A stretch of 64,000 bases of DNA from contig NZ_LT598653.1 in assembly GCF_900078365.1 (NCBI RefSeq), positions 2,046,001-2,110,000 of the forward strand, given 5' to 3'. This DNA comes from an uncultured Sphingopyxis sp. GTDB taxonomy: Bacteria > Pseudomonadota > Alphaproteobacteria > Sphingomonadales > Sphingomonadaceae. A program made the position numbers and the translations under genes. Shown piece by piece: positions 25,083-34,957 of this stretch (position 1 is the first letter of the stretch; the number at the start of each line of letters is the position of its first letter). A model generated the notes under the pieces. It was given only the letters and a program-made list of their open reading frames with translations. It was not told the origin of the DNA and searched no databases.

Positions 25083-27363
25083 GGTCTTCTCTGTCCTGCC
25101 GGTTCCGGATGCGCCCCGGAACCGTTTCATTCTGCCCTATATTCTGCTCCCCGCCCTTCCCGGCGAGGGGCCGGAGCCGGTCGGGATGGAGCGTCAGGGT
25201 CACGCACGTCCCCTGCCCCGCCGGATTGTCTGAAAATTCAAGCTCGCCATAATGTTGTTCGACGATCTTCTTGACGATTGCGAGGCCGAGTCCCGTCCCG
25301 CCCTGGCGCGTCGTCATATAGGGTTCGGCGATCGCGTCGCGCGCTTCGGGCAGTCCGATGCCGTCGTCGGTGACGCGAATGACGACCTCGCCCTCCGCGC
25401 CGACTTCGAGCGCCGCGCCGACATGGCCGGCCGCCGCGGCATCGGAATTTTTATATTTTTCTTCAATCGCTTCGACCGCGTTCTTGACGATATTCGTTAC
25501 CGCCTGCGACAAGAGGCGGCGGTCGCAGACGAGCGGCTCGATCTCGGCGGGCGTCCTGACCGAAAAGGCGATGTCGGGCTTTGCGACCTCGAACAGGAAG
25601 ACGGCCTGGCGCAATATGTCGCGCAGGTCCTCGACGCCGAAGGTCGGCTTGGGCATCCGCGCGAAGCTCGAAAATTCATCGACCATCCGCCGCATGTCGT
25701 GAACCTGCCGGATCACCGTATCGGTGAGCTTGCGGAAGGTCGCCTCGTCGCCTTCGACCTTGTCGCCGAAACGGCGCTGGAGCCGCTCGGCGGCGAGCTG
25801 GATCGGGGTGAGCGGATTCTTGATCTCGTGCGCGATACGCCGCGCGACATCGGACCAGGCCGCGCGCCGCTGGTCGAGCAACTGCTGCGTGATGTCCTCG
25901 AAACTGAGGACGAAGCCGTCGCCCTGCGCCACGGCCTTTGCGGCGAGCGTCGCGGGTTCGGCATCCTTGCGCGACAGTTGCACGATCGCTTCGCGCTCGT
26001 CACTCGTCAGCAGGCGCGCCAGTTCGGGTGCAACATCGTCCAGAAAAAGGCCGATAAGCTCGTCGGCCGATTGACCGATCAGCCGCTCCGCGGCGGCGTT
26101 GGCGAGCAGAATGCGGCGATCGGCATCGACCGAGACCACGGCCGATGAAACGCCCCTCAACACCGCTTCAATGAAGCTGCGCCGCGCCTCGAGCTGCTCG
26201 TTCACATTGACGAGCGCGCCGGTCTGTCCTTCCAGCTGCTCGGTCATCCGGTTGAACGCGCGCGTCAGCACCGAAATCTCGTCGTCGCGCACCGGCGGCG
26301 TCACGCGCACCGACAGGTCGCCCCCCGCCGCCGTGCGCGTCGCGCCGATCAGCGTGCCGAGCGGCCGCACGATGCGGTCGGCGACGACGATCGCGGCGAT
26401 CACCGCGAGCGCGAGCAATAAAAGCGAACCCAGATAGAGCGCGCCGTTGAACTGGAGCTGGAGCATCTGCGACCGGTCGAAGAGCTGATTATAGTCAGCG
26501 AGCACCGCGCCCGCGCGCGCCGATTGCTGAAACCCCGGAACATTGGTGTCGCGCGAAGCATAGACAAAGGCGCGATCGGTTCCCGGCAAGCGCGCCGCGG
26601 CTTCGATGCGATCGGACCGGCGCACGACGACGACATCCTCGCCCGCGTCGAGGCGTGCGATCATCGCTTTACTCAGCCGGCTTGCGGCGGGGCGTTCGTC
26701 GGGATCGATCGCTGTCGCCGTCCGCGCGACGCCATCGCGCCCGATCTCGATAATTGCCGATTCATTGAGGCTGCGAACGACGACCTGCTGGAAATAATAA
26801 TCGTTAAAGCCGGGCGCATCGATCGGATATTGCTTCAATCGCGTGCCGAGGTCGGTCGCCATGGCGAAGGTGTTGGCCCCGACTTGGCGCTGGTTTTCCT
26901 GATAATAGCCCTCGGCGAGGTTGGCGGCGTTTTCGAACATGCCGCGCGAGCGGTCGGAGAACCAGAAATCAACGCCGAACTGGAACAGCAGCGACGCGAA
27001 AATCACCACGAGCAGGGTCGGCGCCGCCGCGATCAGCGAGAAGAGCGCGACGAGCCGGACGTGGAGCCGCCCATTGCCCCCCGCCATCGACCGCATGGCG
27101 CGCGCCCGCGCGACGCGACTGCCGATCAGCACGATCAGCGTCATCGCGGGCACGAGATTGACGACCATGATCGCGGCGACCAGCGCCGGCGTCAGCAACC
27201 GCTCGCTCTGCGCGTCGCCGGTAACGAAGATATAGGTCGCGATCGCCACGCTGACGATAACGCCGAGCGTGTAATATTCGGGCGCCCCAAAGCGCCAGAA
27301 GCCCGAGCGCCCTTCCGCTTCGTCCGAGTCCATGTCGAATGCCAGGGAAGCCGATTGCGCCAT
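25072..27363 (-). CDS. ntrY: sensor histidine kinase NtrY
   Basis: About 763 residues in the inner membrane. Three N-terminal membrane segments, a periplasmic region, a fourth segment (LYLGSLLLLALAVIAAIVVA), then HAMP, PAS, HisKA (RRIAHEIKNPLTP, phospho-His) and HATPase with N box IVKNAVEAIEE and G boxes DDGIGLP and GGTGLGLAIVKK. Likely partner of NtrX, with which it overlaps. In-frame starts at 27426 (TTG), 27393 and 27363 (ATG) cannot be separated with confidence; 27363 (MAQSAS) is used. NtrYX systems affect nitrogen, redox and envelope regulation. Confidence 0.94.
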
Positions 27364-27455
27364 TGTTGCTGCGTTACGACAATCCTGTTGCATAGAGAAC
27401 ACACAATCGGCCTGCGCGTCGTCCAATCGCGCCGATTCCGGGATTATTTCGCGTT

Positions 27456-28886
27456 TCAGGGATGCGCAGGGTCGATGTCAAGCTGCCCCAACCGCTTGCG
27501 CAGCGTGTTGCGGTTGATTCCGAGTCGCCGCGCCGCCTCCAGCTGATTGCCGCGCACCTCGCGGAGGACGCGGCGGAAAAGCGCCGTCTCGACGATGGCT
27601 TCGAGCTGTTCGTGAATGCCCCCTTCGCTCTCTGTGCCCGCCATTCGTTCGCGCGCCCAATCGTCGACGGCGCGCGCGATCAGCGCGGCGGGCTCGGCCA
27701 CGCCGCCGCCCTCGCCATTTTCGCGAAGCACCGTCTCGACATCGCGCGCCGTCACCACCGTGTCGCGCGAGAGCACGGCGAGCCGCTGGACGACATTGCC
27801 CAGCTCGCGGACATTGCCGGGCCAGTCATAGCGTTCGAGCCACTGCATCGCCGCGGGCGCGAACTGGCGGTGGGGAAGCCCCGAACCGCGCCCCGCCTCG
27901 ACGAAATGGCCGACGAGCGCGGCGATGTCGCTCCGGCGGTCACGCAGCGGCGGCAGCGTGACCGGAATGACGTTGAGGCGGTAGAAAAGATCCTCGCGGA
28001 ACCGGCCATCGGCGACGAGGGTGCGCATGTCGCGGTGCGTCGCGGCGATGACGCGGACGTCTGCGCGCAATGCTTGGCTACCGCCCACGGTCGAATATTC
28101 GTTGCTCTGGAGCACGCGGAGCAGCCGCGTTTGCGCCTCGAGCGGCATGTCGCCGATTTCGTCGAGGAAGAGCGTGCCGCCCGCAGCCTGCTCGAAACGC
28201 CCCGCATTGCGGCTGTGCGCGCCGGTAAAGGCGCCTTTTTCGTGCCCGAACAGTTCGGCCTCGATCAGTTCGCGTGGGATCGCGGCCATGTTGATCGCCA
28301 CGAAGGGCCCGTTCCGCCGCAGCCCGGTCGCGTGGATCGCGCGCGCGACGACCTCCTTGCCCGTGCCCGATTCGCCGAGGATCAGCACCGCGAGGTCGTT
28401 CGTCGCGAGGCGGGCGATGGTGCGGTAGACCGCCTGCATCGCCGGCGCGCGCCCGACCAGCCCATGGCTGTCGGCGGGCGCCGCGATGTCGCGCGCCGCC
28501 GGCTCGCTGCGCTTTTGAAGCGCGGCGCGGACGCTGGCGGTCAGTTCGTCGAGATCGAAGGGCTTGGGCAGATAGTCGTAGCTGCCGACCCCCGTCGCGC
28601 GCACGGCGGTGTCGAGCGTATTCTGCGCCGACAGGACGATCACCGGCGTCGCGGGATCGATGGCGGCATGCGACAGCGAATCGATGCCGTCGCCGTCGGG
28701 CAGCACGACGTCGGTGATGACGAGGTCGGGGCGATGGTCGGCCAGCCAGGCGTTGCGCTCGGCAAGGCTGCCGACCGAGGCGAAATGACCGCATTCGCCG
28801 GCGAGCGTTTCGCGGATGATCATCGCGATCGCGGGATCGTCCTCGACGAGCAGGATCGTCTTGCCCCCAACCATGGCCTGCGTCAT
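27456..28886 (-). CDS. ntrC: nitrogen regulation response regulator NtrC
   Basis: 476 residues: receiver (DLVITDVVLPDGDG), AAA+ domain with P-loop GESGTGKE, intact GAFTGA in GHEKGAFTGAHSR and Walker B GGTLFLDEIGDMP, and a Fis HTH (LEAARRLGINRNTLRKRLGQL). A sigma54-dependent activator of nitrogen-limitation genes. It overlaps ntrB by four bases (ATGA). Comparison with NtrX downstream, which lacks GAFTGA, separates the two roles. Confidence 0.97.
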   Translation of the reverse strand: MTQAMVGGKTILLVEDDPAIAMIIRETLAGECGHFASVGSLAERNAWLADHRPDLVITDVVLPDGDGIDSLSHAAIDPATPVIVLSAQNTLDTAVRATGVGSYDYLPKPFDLDELTASVRAALQKRSEPAARDIAAPADSHGLVGRAPAMQAVYRTIARLATNDLAVLILGESGTGKEVVARAIHATGLRRNGPFVAINMAAIPRELIEAELFGHEKGAFTGAHSRNAGRFEQAAGGTLFLDEIGDMPLEAQTRLLRVLQSNEYSTVGGSQALRADVRVIAATHRDMRTLVADGRFREDLFYRLNVIPVTLPPLRDRRSDIAALVGHFVEAGRGSGLPHRQFAPAAMQWLERYDWPGNVRELGNVVQRLAVLSRDTVVTARDVETVLRENGEGGGVAEPAALIARAVDDWARERMAGTESEGGIHEQLEAIVETALFRRVLREVRGNQLEAARRLGINRNTLRKRLGQLDIDPAHP

Positions 28887-29974
28887 GCCCCGCGTCCTTC
28901 GCGCGCAACGGGCAGATGCACGCGAAAGCGCGTCCAGTCGCCGTCGCGGATATGCTGGACGGTGCCGCCCATGTCGCGCGCGAGCTTGGCGACGAGCGCG
29001 AGGCCGAGCCCGCGTCCCTCGCGCTTGGTCGTCACGAACGGATCGAACAGGTCGCCGCGAATGTCCGCGGGAACGCCGGGCCCGTTGTCGCTGATGCTGA
29101 CCTCGATCGGCAGCGCGATGCGCCCGCGCCCGTCGCCATTGTCGATCGACAGACCGTGCCGATAGGCGGTCGTCAGTCGCACGACGCCGTCGTCGCGCCC
29201 GCCGAGCGCCTCGCAGCCATTGGTCAGCAGGTTGAGCAATATCTGCACCATGGCGTCATGGTTGCCGTGGACGAGCGGCAGCGACGGATCGAAATCCTCG
29301 ACGAAGCGGACGCCCGGAAACTGGCGCGCGCGCACGGTTTCCAGCGCCTGGTGGATCGGCTGATAGAGGTTGATCGGGCCGCAAACGATCGGCTGGCCGC
29401 GCGAGAAATGCTCCATCTGGTCGATCAGCGTCGCGATGCGGTCGACCTCGGCGCAGATCAGCGTCGTGAAGCGTTCGCCCGCCGTATCGGTCTTGCGGGC
29501 GAGCAACTGCGCCGCACCCTTGATGCCGGCGAGCGGATTCTTGATCTCGTGCGCCAGCATCGACGCTGCCGCGCCGGCCGCGCGTCCCGAACGGCCGATC
29601 GCGCCGCCCATCAGTTCGGCCTCGTTCGGCGCGGGGACGAGCGCGAGGATGCGGTGGCCGCTGTTGCCATAGGGGACCATCTGCATGTCGACGAAGATGG
29701 TTTTGCGCCCGCCGACCGAGATTTCGGCCCGATGCGCGAACAGCGCCGACGTCGCGGCGTCGCTCATCCGCTGGCGATAGCCGCGGTCCATCGCGATGAC
29801 GTCATAGATGACACGCCCGACCATCGCCGAGCGGCTGACGTTGCAGAGCTGTTCGGCCGCGGCGTTGACGAACAGCACGACCCCGCCGCCGTCGATCAGC
29901 AGCGTGGGAACGGGGTGCGACTGGATCAGCTCGTCATGGTCGAAGTTTGGAATGCGCGAGGTGAGCGCGGTCAC
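28883..29974 (-). CDS. ntrB: nitrogen regulation sensor kinase/phosphatase NtrB
   Basis: 363-residue cytoplasmic histidine kinase: N-terminal PAS-like sensor (PVPTLLIDGGGVVLFVNAAAEQL), HisKA with MLAHEIKNPLAGIKG, and HATPase (LLTNGCEAL, DNGPGVP, GRGLGLALV). Its activity is normally set by PII. It overlaps dusB at its start and ntrC at its end by four bases each, so dusB-ntrB-ntrC is one unit, the classic nifR3-ntrB-ntrC order. Confidence 0.97.
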   Translation of the reverse strand: MTALTSRIPNFDHDELIQSHPVPTLLIDGGGVVLFVNAAAEQLCNVSRSAMVGRVIYDVIAMDRGYRQRMSDAATSALFAHRAEISVGGRKTIFVDMQMVPYGNSGHRILALVPAPNEAELMGGAIGRSGRAAGAAASMLAHEIKNPLAGIKGAAQLLARKTDTAGERFTTLICAEVDRIATLIDQMEHFSRGQPIVCGPINLYQPIHQALETVRARQFPGVRFVEDFDPSLPLVHGNHDAMVQILLNLLTNGCEALGGRDDGVVRLTTAYRHGLSIDNGDGRGRIALPIEVSISDNGPGVPADIRGDLFDPFVTTKREGRGLGLALVAKLARDMGGTVQHIRDGDWTRFRVHLPVAREGRGA

Positions 29975-30987
29975 GCAGCGACCCTGGTCAGATGCGGGCC
30001 ATAAAAGGCCTCGAGCGCGTCGAGCACGCCCTTGCTGTCGGGAATCTGGTTGACCTTGTTGCGGAACTCGGCCGAGCCGTGCAGCCCCTTGACGTACCAG
30101 CCGAGATGCTTGCGCGCCATATTGACCCCGGTGATTTCGCCATAATGGTCGATCATCGCGCGGTAATGCGATGTAATGACGTCATATTGTTCGTCGAGGC
30201 CGGGGTCGGGCCGCTCGGCCTCGCCGCGCAGCGCCGCCATGACCTGACCCAGCAGCCACGGGCGGCCATAGGCGCCGCGGCCGATCATCACCCCGTCGGC
30301 TCCGCTCTGCGCGAGCGCGGTGCGCGCATCGTCGGCCGAGCAGATGTCGCCGTTGACGATCACCGGGATCGACACCGCATCCTTCACCTGGCGCACGAAG
30401 CCCCAGTCGGCCTCGCCGCGATACATCTGGTTGCGCGTACGGCCGTGGACGGTGACGAGCTTTGCGCCCAGATCCTCGGCGATATGTGCGAGTTCGGGGG
30501 CGTTGAGGCTGTCGTGGCACCAACCCATGCGCATCTTGACCGTGACGGGCACGCTGACCGCCTTGACGCAGGATTCGATCAGCGCGGCGGCGAGCTTCAG
30601 GTCGCGCATCAGCGCCGATCCGGCGTCGCCGTTGGTGACCTTGCGCACCGGGCAGCCCATGTTGATGTCGATGATCGATGCGCCGCGATCCTCGTTGAGC
30701 TTCGCCGCCTCGCCCATTTCATAAGGGGTGCAGCCGACGAGCTGCATCGACACCGGCTCCTCGACTGGGTCCCACGCCGCTTTCTGGATCGACTGGCGCG
30801 TTTCGCGGATCGCGGCCTGGCTCGCGATCATCTCGGTGACATTGAGGCCCGAGCCATAATAGCGCACGAGCTTGCGGAACGGCAGGTCGGTGACGCCCGT
30901 CATCGGCGCGAGGATCACGGGATCCGCGATGGTGATATTGCCGATCTGGATGGGCCGCAGCGGCGCCATGGCGGGGAGCTTTCGCAT
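29971..30987 (-). CDS. dusB: tRNA-dihydrouridine synthase B (NifR3)
   Basis: 338 residues. FMN-dependent TIM barrel reducing uridines in tRNA. It shows DPVILAPMTGVTDLPFR, INMGCPVRKV with the catalytic Cys, LVTVHGRTRNQMY, NGDICSADDA and GVMIGRGAYGRPW. The start is ATG 30987 (MRKLPAMAP); ATG 30969 is an alternative. First gene of the ntr run; 79 bases separate its start from the divergent ispDF. Confidence 0.96.
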   Translation of the reverse strand: MRKLPAMAPLRPIQIGNITIADPVILAPMTGVTDLPFRKLVRYYGSGLNVTEMIASQAAIRETRQSIQKAAWDPVEEPVSMQLVGCTPYEMGEAAKLNEDRGASIIDINMGCPVRKVTNGDAGSALMRDLKLAAALIESCVKAVSVPVTVKMRMGWCHDSLNAPELAHIAEDLGAKLVTVHGRTRNQMYRGEADWGFVRQVKDAVSIPVIVNGDICSADDARTALAQSGADGVMIGRGAYGRPWLLGQVMAALRGEAERPDPGLDEQYDVITSHYRAMIDHYGEITGVNMARKHLGWYVKGLHGSAEFRNKVNQIPDSKGVLDALEAFYGPHLTRVAA

Positions 30988-31066
30988 GAATTGCCTAAAA
31001 TTTGGGCACGCCCTACACGCTAAGCGGCTTTCCCGCAAGCCGCGGCTGCGCTAACCGGCGCGGCTG

Positions 31067-32245
31067 ATGACCGAGTCCCCCCTTCCCCCTGCCCCGCCTG
31101 TCGCGGTGATCCTGCTCGCCGGCGGCATGGGAACGCGCGCCGGTTTCGACCGGCCGAAGCAGCTCGAGCGGCTTGACGGCAAGCCGGTGCTGCGCTGGAG
31201 CCTCGACGCTTTTGCCGCGCATCCCGCGATCGGCGGCGGCGTGCTGGTAGCGAGCGATGACGTCATGGTGGCCGCAGGGCCCCTTCCCGAAGGCTGGATT
31301 TCCGCCGCTCCGGGGGCGGAACGGCAGCAATCGGTCGCCCATGCGCTGGCGGCGCTGGCGGATTGGGACGACGGGGCGTTGGTGCTCGTCCATGACGCCG
31401 CGCGGCCCGGCCTCGACAGCGGTGTGATAGATCGCCTGCTTGCCGCGCTCGCCGAGGCCGACGCCGCGATCCCGACGCTTCCGGTGCCCGACACGCTCGT
31501 CGAACAGGCGGGCGAGGCGGCGGGCGACGTCGTCGACCGCAGCGCCCTCGCGCGCGTGCAGACGCCGCAGGCCTTTCGTCTCGGCACACTGCGCCGCGCG
31601 CATGCCGAAGCGGTCGAGGCGACCGCGACCGACGACGCGCAGCTCATTCGCCGGCTGGGCGTGCAGGTTATGACCGTGCCGGGCGACGCCCGGCTCCACA
31701 AACTGACATATGCGGAGGATATGGCGATCCTCTCGGGGCTTTTGGGAACGAACGCCATGATGCGAACCGCGGTCGGCATGGGCTATGACGTCCACCGCCT
31801 CGTCGCCGGCAAGCCGCTGTGGATCGGCGGGATAGAAATCGCGCATAGTCATGGACTTGAAGGCCATAGCGACGCCGACGTCGCGCTTCACGCGATCACC
31901 GACGCGCTTCTCGGCGCCCTCGCCGACGGCGACATCGGCGATCATTTCCCGCCGGGCGATCCGCAATGGCGCGGCGCCGCTTCGCACCGCTTCCTCGCCT
32001 TTGCCGGCGACCGCGTCGCGGCGCGCGGCGGCCGCATCGGCCATATCGACCTGACGATCATCGCCGAGGCGCCGAAGATCGGCCCGCATCGCCCCGCCAT
32101 CCGCGCGCGCATTGCCGAAATCCTTGCGATTCCGGTCGAACGGGTTAGTGTGAAGGCGACAACGACCGAGCAGCTGGGTTTTACCGGCCGCCGCGAGGGG
32201 ATCGCTGCGCAGGCCGCCGCGACCCTGCAACTTCCGGAGAATTGA
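31067..32245 (+). CDS. ispDF: bifunctional IspD/IspF isoprenoid enzyme
   Basis: 392 residues fusing two MEP-pathway steps. The N-terminal IspD part has LLAGGMGTRAGFDRPKQ and HDAARPG, with nucleotide transfer to MEP. The C-terminal IspF part starts near residue 230 with GMGYDVHR, followed by HSDADVALHAITDALLGA, GDIGDHFPP and the trimerisation-core residues through ATTTEQLGFTGR. Such fusions are common in alphaproteobacteria. It makes 2C-methyl-D-erythritol 2,4-cyclodiphosphate, precursor of isoprenoids including carotenoids. Confidence 0.97.
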   Translation: MTESPLPPAPPVAVILLAGGMGTRAGFDRPKQLERLDGKPVLRWSLDAFAAHPAIGGGVLVASDDVMVAAGPLPEGWISAAPGAERQQSVAHALAALADWDDGALVLVHDAARPGLDSGVIDRLLAALAEADAAIPTLPVPDTLVEQAGEAAGDVVDRSALARVQTPQAFRLGTLRRAHAEAVEATATDDAQLIRRLGVQVMTVPGDARLHKLTYAEDMAILSGLLGTNAMMRTAVGMGYDVHRLVAGKPLWIGGIEIAHSHGLEGHSDADVALHAITDALLGALADGDIGDHFPPGDPQWRGAASHRFLAFAGDRVAARGGRIGHIDLTIIAEAPKIGPHRPAIRARIAEILAIPVERVSVKATTTEQLGFTGRREGIAAQAAATLQLPEN

Positions 32246-32247
32246 TC

Positions 32248-32805
32248 TTGCTGTCTGTCGAAGAAACGCGCCTTGCCGCGCGCGACGATCTTGCCACCGC
32301 CGTGCTCGCGGCCAATCGCACCGCAGGCCGCCGGATCGCCGTCGCCGAAAGCTGCACCGGCGGCATGGTCAGCGCCGCGCTGACCGACATCGCCGGCAGC
32401 TCGGACGTGTTCTCCGCGGGGTTCGTCACCTATTCGGGGCACGCCAAGCAGACCCAGCTCGGCGTCAGCAGCGAAATCCTCGAAACCTTCGGCGAAGTGT
32501 CGCTCGCGACCGCCTGGGCGATGGCGGCGGGCGTGCTCGCGAACAGCGACGCCGACGTCGCGGTCGCGATCACCGGCATCGCCGGGCCGGGCGGCGGGTC
32601 GGAGAAGAAGCCCGTCGGGCAGGTCGTCTTCGCGCGCGCGCTGCGCGGGCAGGATCCCGACGATTATTTCACGCAGCGCGTCCAGTTCGAATCGACCGAC
32701 CGTGCGGCGATCCGCCACCATGCGACGCTGTTCGCGCTCGAACTGCTTCAGCCGGGCAAGGATTCGCTGCGGCCGTCGGAGGACGTCACCCTCCCCGCCC
32801 CGTAA
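32248..32805 (+). CDS. CinA-family nicotinamide-nucleotide amidohydrolase (PncC-like)
   Basis: About 185 residues of the stand-alone CinA C-terminal domain, which deamidates NMN. AESCTGGMVSAALTD contains the catalytic Ser and the conserved Cys; GSSDVFSAGFVTYS and GIAGPGGGSEKKPVGQV follow. The start TTG 32248 lies 7 bases after GGAGA; a TTG at 32242 would be too close to it. It follows ispDF immediately and overlaps the convergent ratA-like gene by 58 bases. Confidence 0.93.
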   Translation: MLSVEETRLAARDDLATAVLAANRTAGRRIAVAESCTGGMVSAALTDIAGSSDVFSAGFVTYSGHAKQTQLGVSSEILETFGEVSLATAWAMAAGVLANSDADVAVAITGIAGPGGGSEKKPVGQVVFARALRGQDPDDYFTQRVQFESTDRAAIRHHATLFALELLQPGKDSLRPSEDVTLPAP

Positions 32806-33227
32806 AGTTCATCGGCGCGCGCCTCGAACGCCGCGATCATCTTGCGCAGCGCCTTGTCGAACATCTGTCCGGCGAGCGCCTCGAACATGCGGCTGCGGAA
32901 CGCGAAATCGACCATGAAATCGACGCGGCAGCCGCCGCCTTCGAGCGCGTGGAAATGCCATTCGTTTCCGAGGTGCTTCATCGGGCCGTCGATATAGCTC
33001 ACGACCACTTCGTGCGGCCTTTGCTTGTGGACGCGGCACGAGAAGCTTTCGCGCAGCCCCTTGAAGCCGACGATCATGTCGGCGACGGTTTCATGCTCGC
33101 TGTCGTCGCGGACGCGGAGCGCGACGACCCACGGCAAAAATTCGGGATAGCGCGCAATATCGGTGACGAGCGCGAACATCTGCTCGTCGCTGTACGGCAA
33201 CTCGCGCGTTTCGTGGTGACGGGGCAA
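32748..33227 (-). CDS. RatA/COQ10-like START-domain protein
   Basis: 159 residues: SRPBCC/START-like fold with PYSDEQMFALVTDIARYPEFLPWV, VGFKGLRESF and VDFAFRSRMFEALAG. The family includes ubiquinone-binding COQ10 and E. coli RatA, which was described as inhibiting 70S assembly; in alphaproteobacteria a quinone role is more likely. Translation starts at TTG 33227, directly after the lipA stop, so it is coupled to lipA. The 3' end overlaps the pncC-like gene on the other strand. Confidence 0.9.
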   Translation of the reverse strand: MPRHHETRELPYSDEQMFALVTDIARYPEFLPWVVALRVRDDSEHETVADMIVGFKGLRESFSCRVHKQRPHEVVVSYIDGPMKHLGNEWHFHALEGGGCRVDFMVDFAFRSRMFEALAGQMFDKALRKMIAAFEARADELYGAGRVTSSDGRSESLPG

Positions 33228-34175
33228 TCAGTCCGCCCTGGCGCGCGCCAGTTGCGCCTCGCGCGCGGCGCGCATCCGTTCGAAATCGTCGCCGGCGTGA
33301 TAGCTCGAGCGCGTCAGCGGCGAGGATGCAACCTGCAGGAAGCCCTTGGCGCGCGCGATCTGCGCATAGGCGTCGAATGCCTTGGGGGTCACGAATTCGG
33401 CGACCTTCGCATGTTTCGGCGTCGGCTGGAGATACTGGCCCATCGTCATGAAATCGATGTCGGCGCTGCGCATGTCGTCCATCACCTGATGAACCTCCAT
33501 CCGCTCCTCGCCGAGCCCGAGCATGATGCCCGACTTGGTGAAGATCGACGGATCGCGGCGCTTGACGCTTTCGAGCAGGCGCAGCGACGCATAGTAACGC
33601 GCGCCGGGACGGATCGTCGGATAGAGCCGCGGCACCGTCTCAAGATTATGGTTGTAGACGTCGGGGCGCGCATCGACGATCGCCGCGACCGCGCTTTCGG
33701 GCTTGTTGCGGAAATCGGGGGTCAGGATTTCGATCGTCGTCTGCGGCGTCTCACGGCGCAGCGCATTGATGACCTTCACGAACTGGCTCGCGCCGCCGTC
33801 GGGCAGGTCGTCGCGATCGACCGAGGTGATGACGATGTGTGTCAGCCCCATCTTCGCCGCCGCGATCGCGGTATGTTCGGGTTCGAGCAGGTCGACGGGG
33901 CGCGGCATCCCCGTCTTGACGTTGCAGAAGGCGCAGGCGCGGGTGCAGGTGTCGCCGAGGATCATCACCGTCGCGTGCTTCTTGGTCCAGCATTCGCCGA
34001 TGTTCGGGCACGCGGCTTCCTCGCACACCGTATGCAGGTTGAGCTCGCGCATCAGCTTGCGTGTTTCGGCGTAGCCGGGGCTGGTCGGCGCCTTGACGCG
34101 AATCCAGTCGGGCTTGCGCGCGCGTTGGCTGGGGGGCGTGGCGGTGGCCGGTTGAGGCTGGGCGGGAGCGTTCAT
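33228..34175 (-). CDS. lipA: lipoyl synthase
   Basis: 315 residues of radical-SAM enzyme inserting sulfur into octanoyl-protein. The auxiliary cluster ligands are in CEEAACPNIGECW and the radical-SAM triad in CTRACAFCNV. The start ATG 34175 (MNAPAQPQ) is preferred; a GTG three codons upstream is possible. The N-terminal Pro/Ala-rich stretch precedes the conserved KPDWIRVKAP. Confidence 0.96.
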   Translation of the reverse strand: MNAPAQPQPATATPPSQRARKPDWIRVKAPTSPGYAETRKLMRELNLHTVCEEAACPNIGECWTKKHATVMILGDTCTRACAFCNVKTGMPRPVDLLEPEHTAIAAAKMGLTHIVITSVDRDDLPDGGASQFVKVINALRRETPQTTIEILTPDFRNKPESAVAAIVDARPDVYNHNLETVPRLYPTIRPGARYYASLRLLESVKRRDPSIFTKSGIMLGLGEERMEVHQVMDDMRSADIDFMTMGQYLQPTPKHAKVAEFVTPKAFDAYAQIARAKGFLQVASSPLTRSSYHAGDDFERMRAAREAQLARARAD

Positions 34176-34237
34176 CGCGCCCACATAGTCGCGCGCGCGC
34201 CTCTTCTCAACCTCTCTACCTATGCTAAGGGGCGTCC

Positions 34238-34944
34238 ATGACTCACTTTGCTGACATGATCGAGGGATACCGGCGTTTCCGTAACGGCGGCTGGGCGGAG
34301 CAACGCGAACGCTGGGAACAACTTGCCGAAGGGCAATCGCCGAAGGTGATGGTGATCGCCTGTTCGGACAGCCGCTCCGAACCCTCGCAGATTTTCGACA
34401 CCAACCCAGGCGAAATCTTCGTCGTGCGCAACGTCGCCGCGCTGGTGCCGCCGTTCGAGACGACGCCCGGACGCCACGGGGTCTCGGCGGCGCTCGAATT
34501 CGCGGTGCAGTTCCTGAAGATCGAGGAAATCGTCGTGATGGGGCACGGAATGTGCGGCGGCTGCCATGCGGCGCTTCATAAGTCGATGGAAGGCGCCGAG
34601 CCCGGGCGCGGCGGCTTCATCGCCGACTGGATCGCGGTGCTCGACGAGGCGAGCGAAAAGGTGCGCGCCGAATATGCCGACGGCTTCGGCCTGGCGCGCG
34701 CGCCGTCGATGGTGACCACGCGCAGGGCGTGCGCGCCGAATATGCCGATATCGACAACCGCGATGCGGGCCGCGCGATGGAAATGGCGGCAGTACGCGTA
34801 AGCATCGATAATCTTCGGACCTTTCCCTGCATCCAGGAAAAAGAACGGCGCGGGACGCTGAAGCTGCGCGGCGCGTTTTTCGCGATCAACGACGGGGTGC
34901 TGTACCTGATGGACGAGACGACGGGAGATTTCTCCCCCGTCTGA
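34238..34944 (+). pseudogene. beta-carbonic anhydrase, disrupted by a frameshift
   Basis: The first roughly 150 residues (to about 34690) are a normal beta-class carbonic anhydrase with Zn ligands in ACSDSRSEP and GHGMCGGC. That frame then reads unrelated residues to a stop at 34801. The genuine C-terminus (AVRVSIDNLRTFPCIQEKE ... DETTGDFSPV) continues in a different frame to 34944. Two changes would restore one frame. Loss of one GC pair from the (GC)5 tract at 34694-34703 is the simplest. Excision of 68 bases between two copies of the 20-base GTGCGCGCCGAATATGCCGA (34661-34680, 34729-34748) is the other. It may be a true mutation or an assembly error. Confidence 0.85.
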
Positions 34945-34957
34945 ACAGGAGGGCAAT

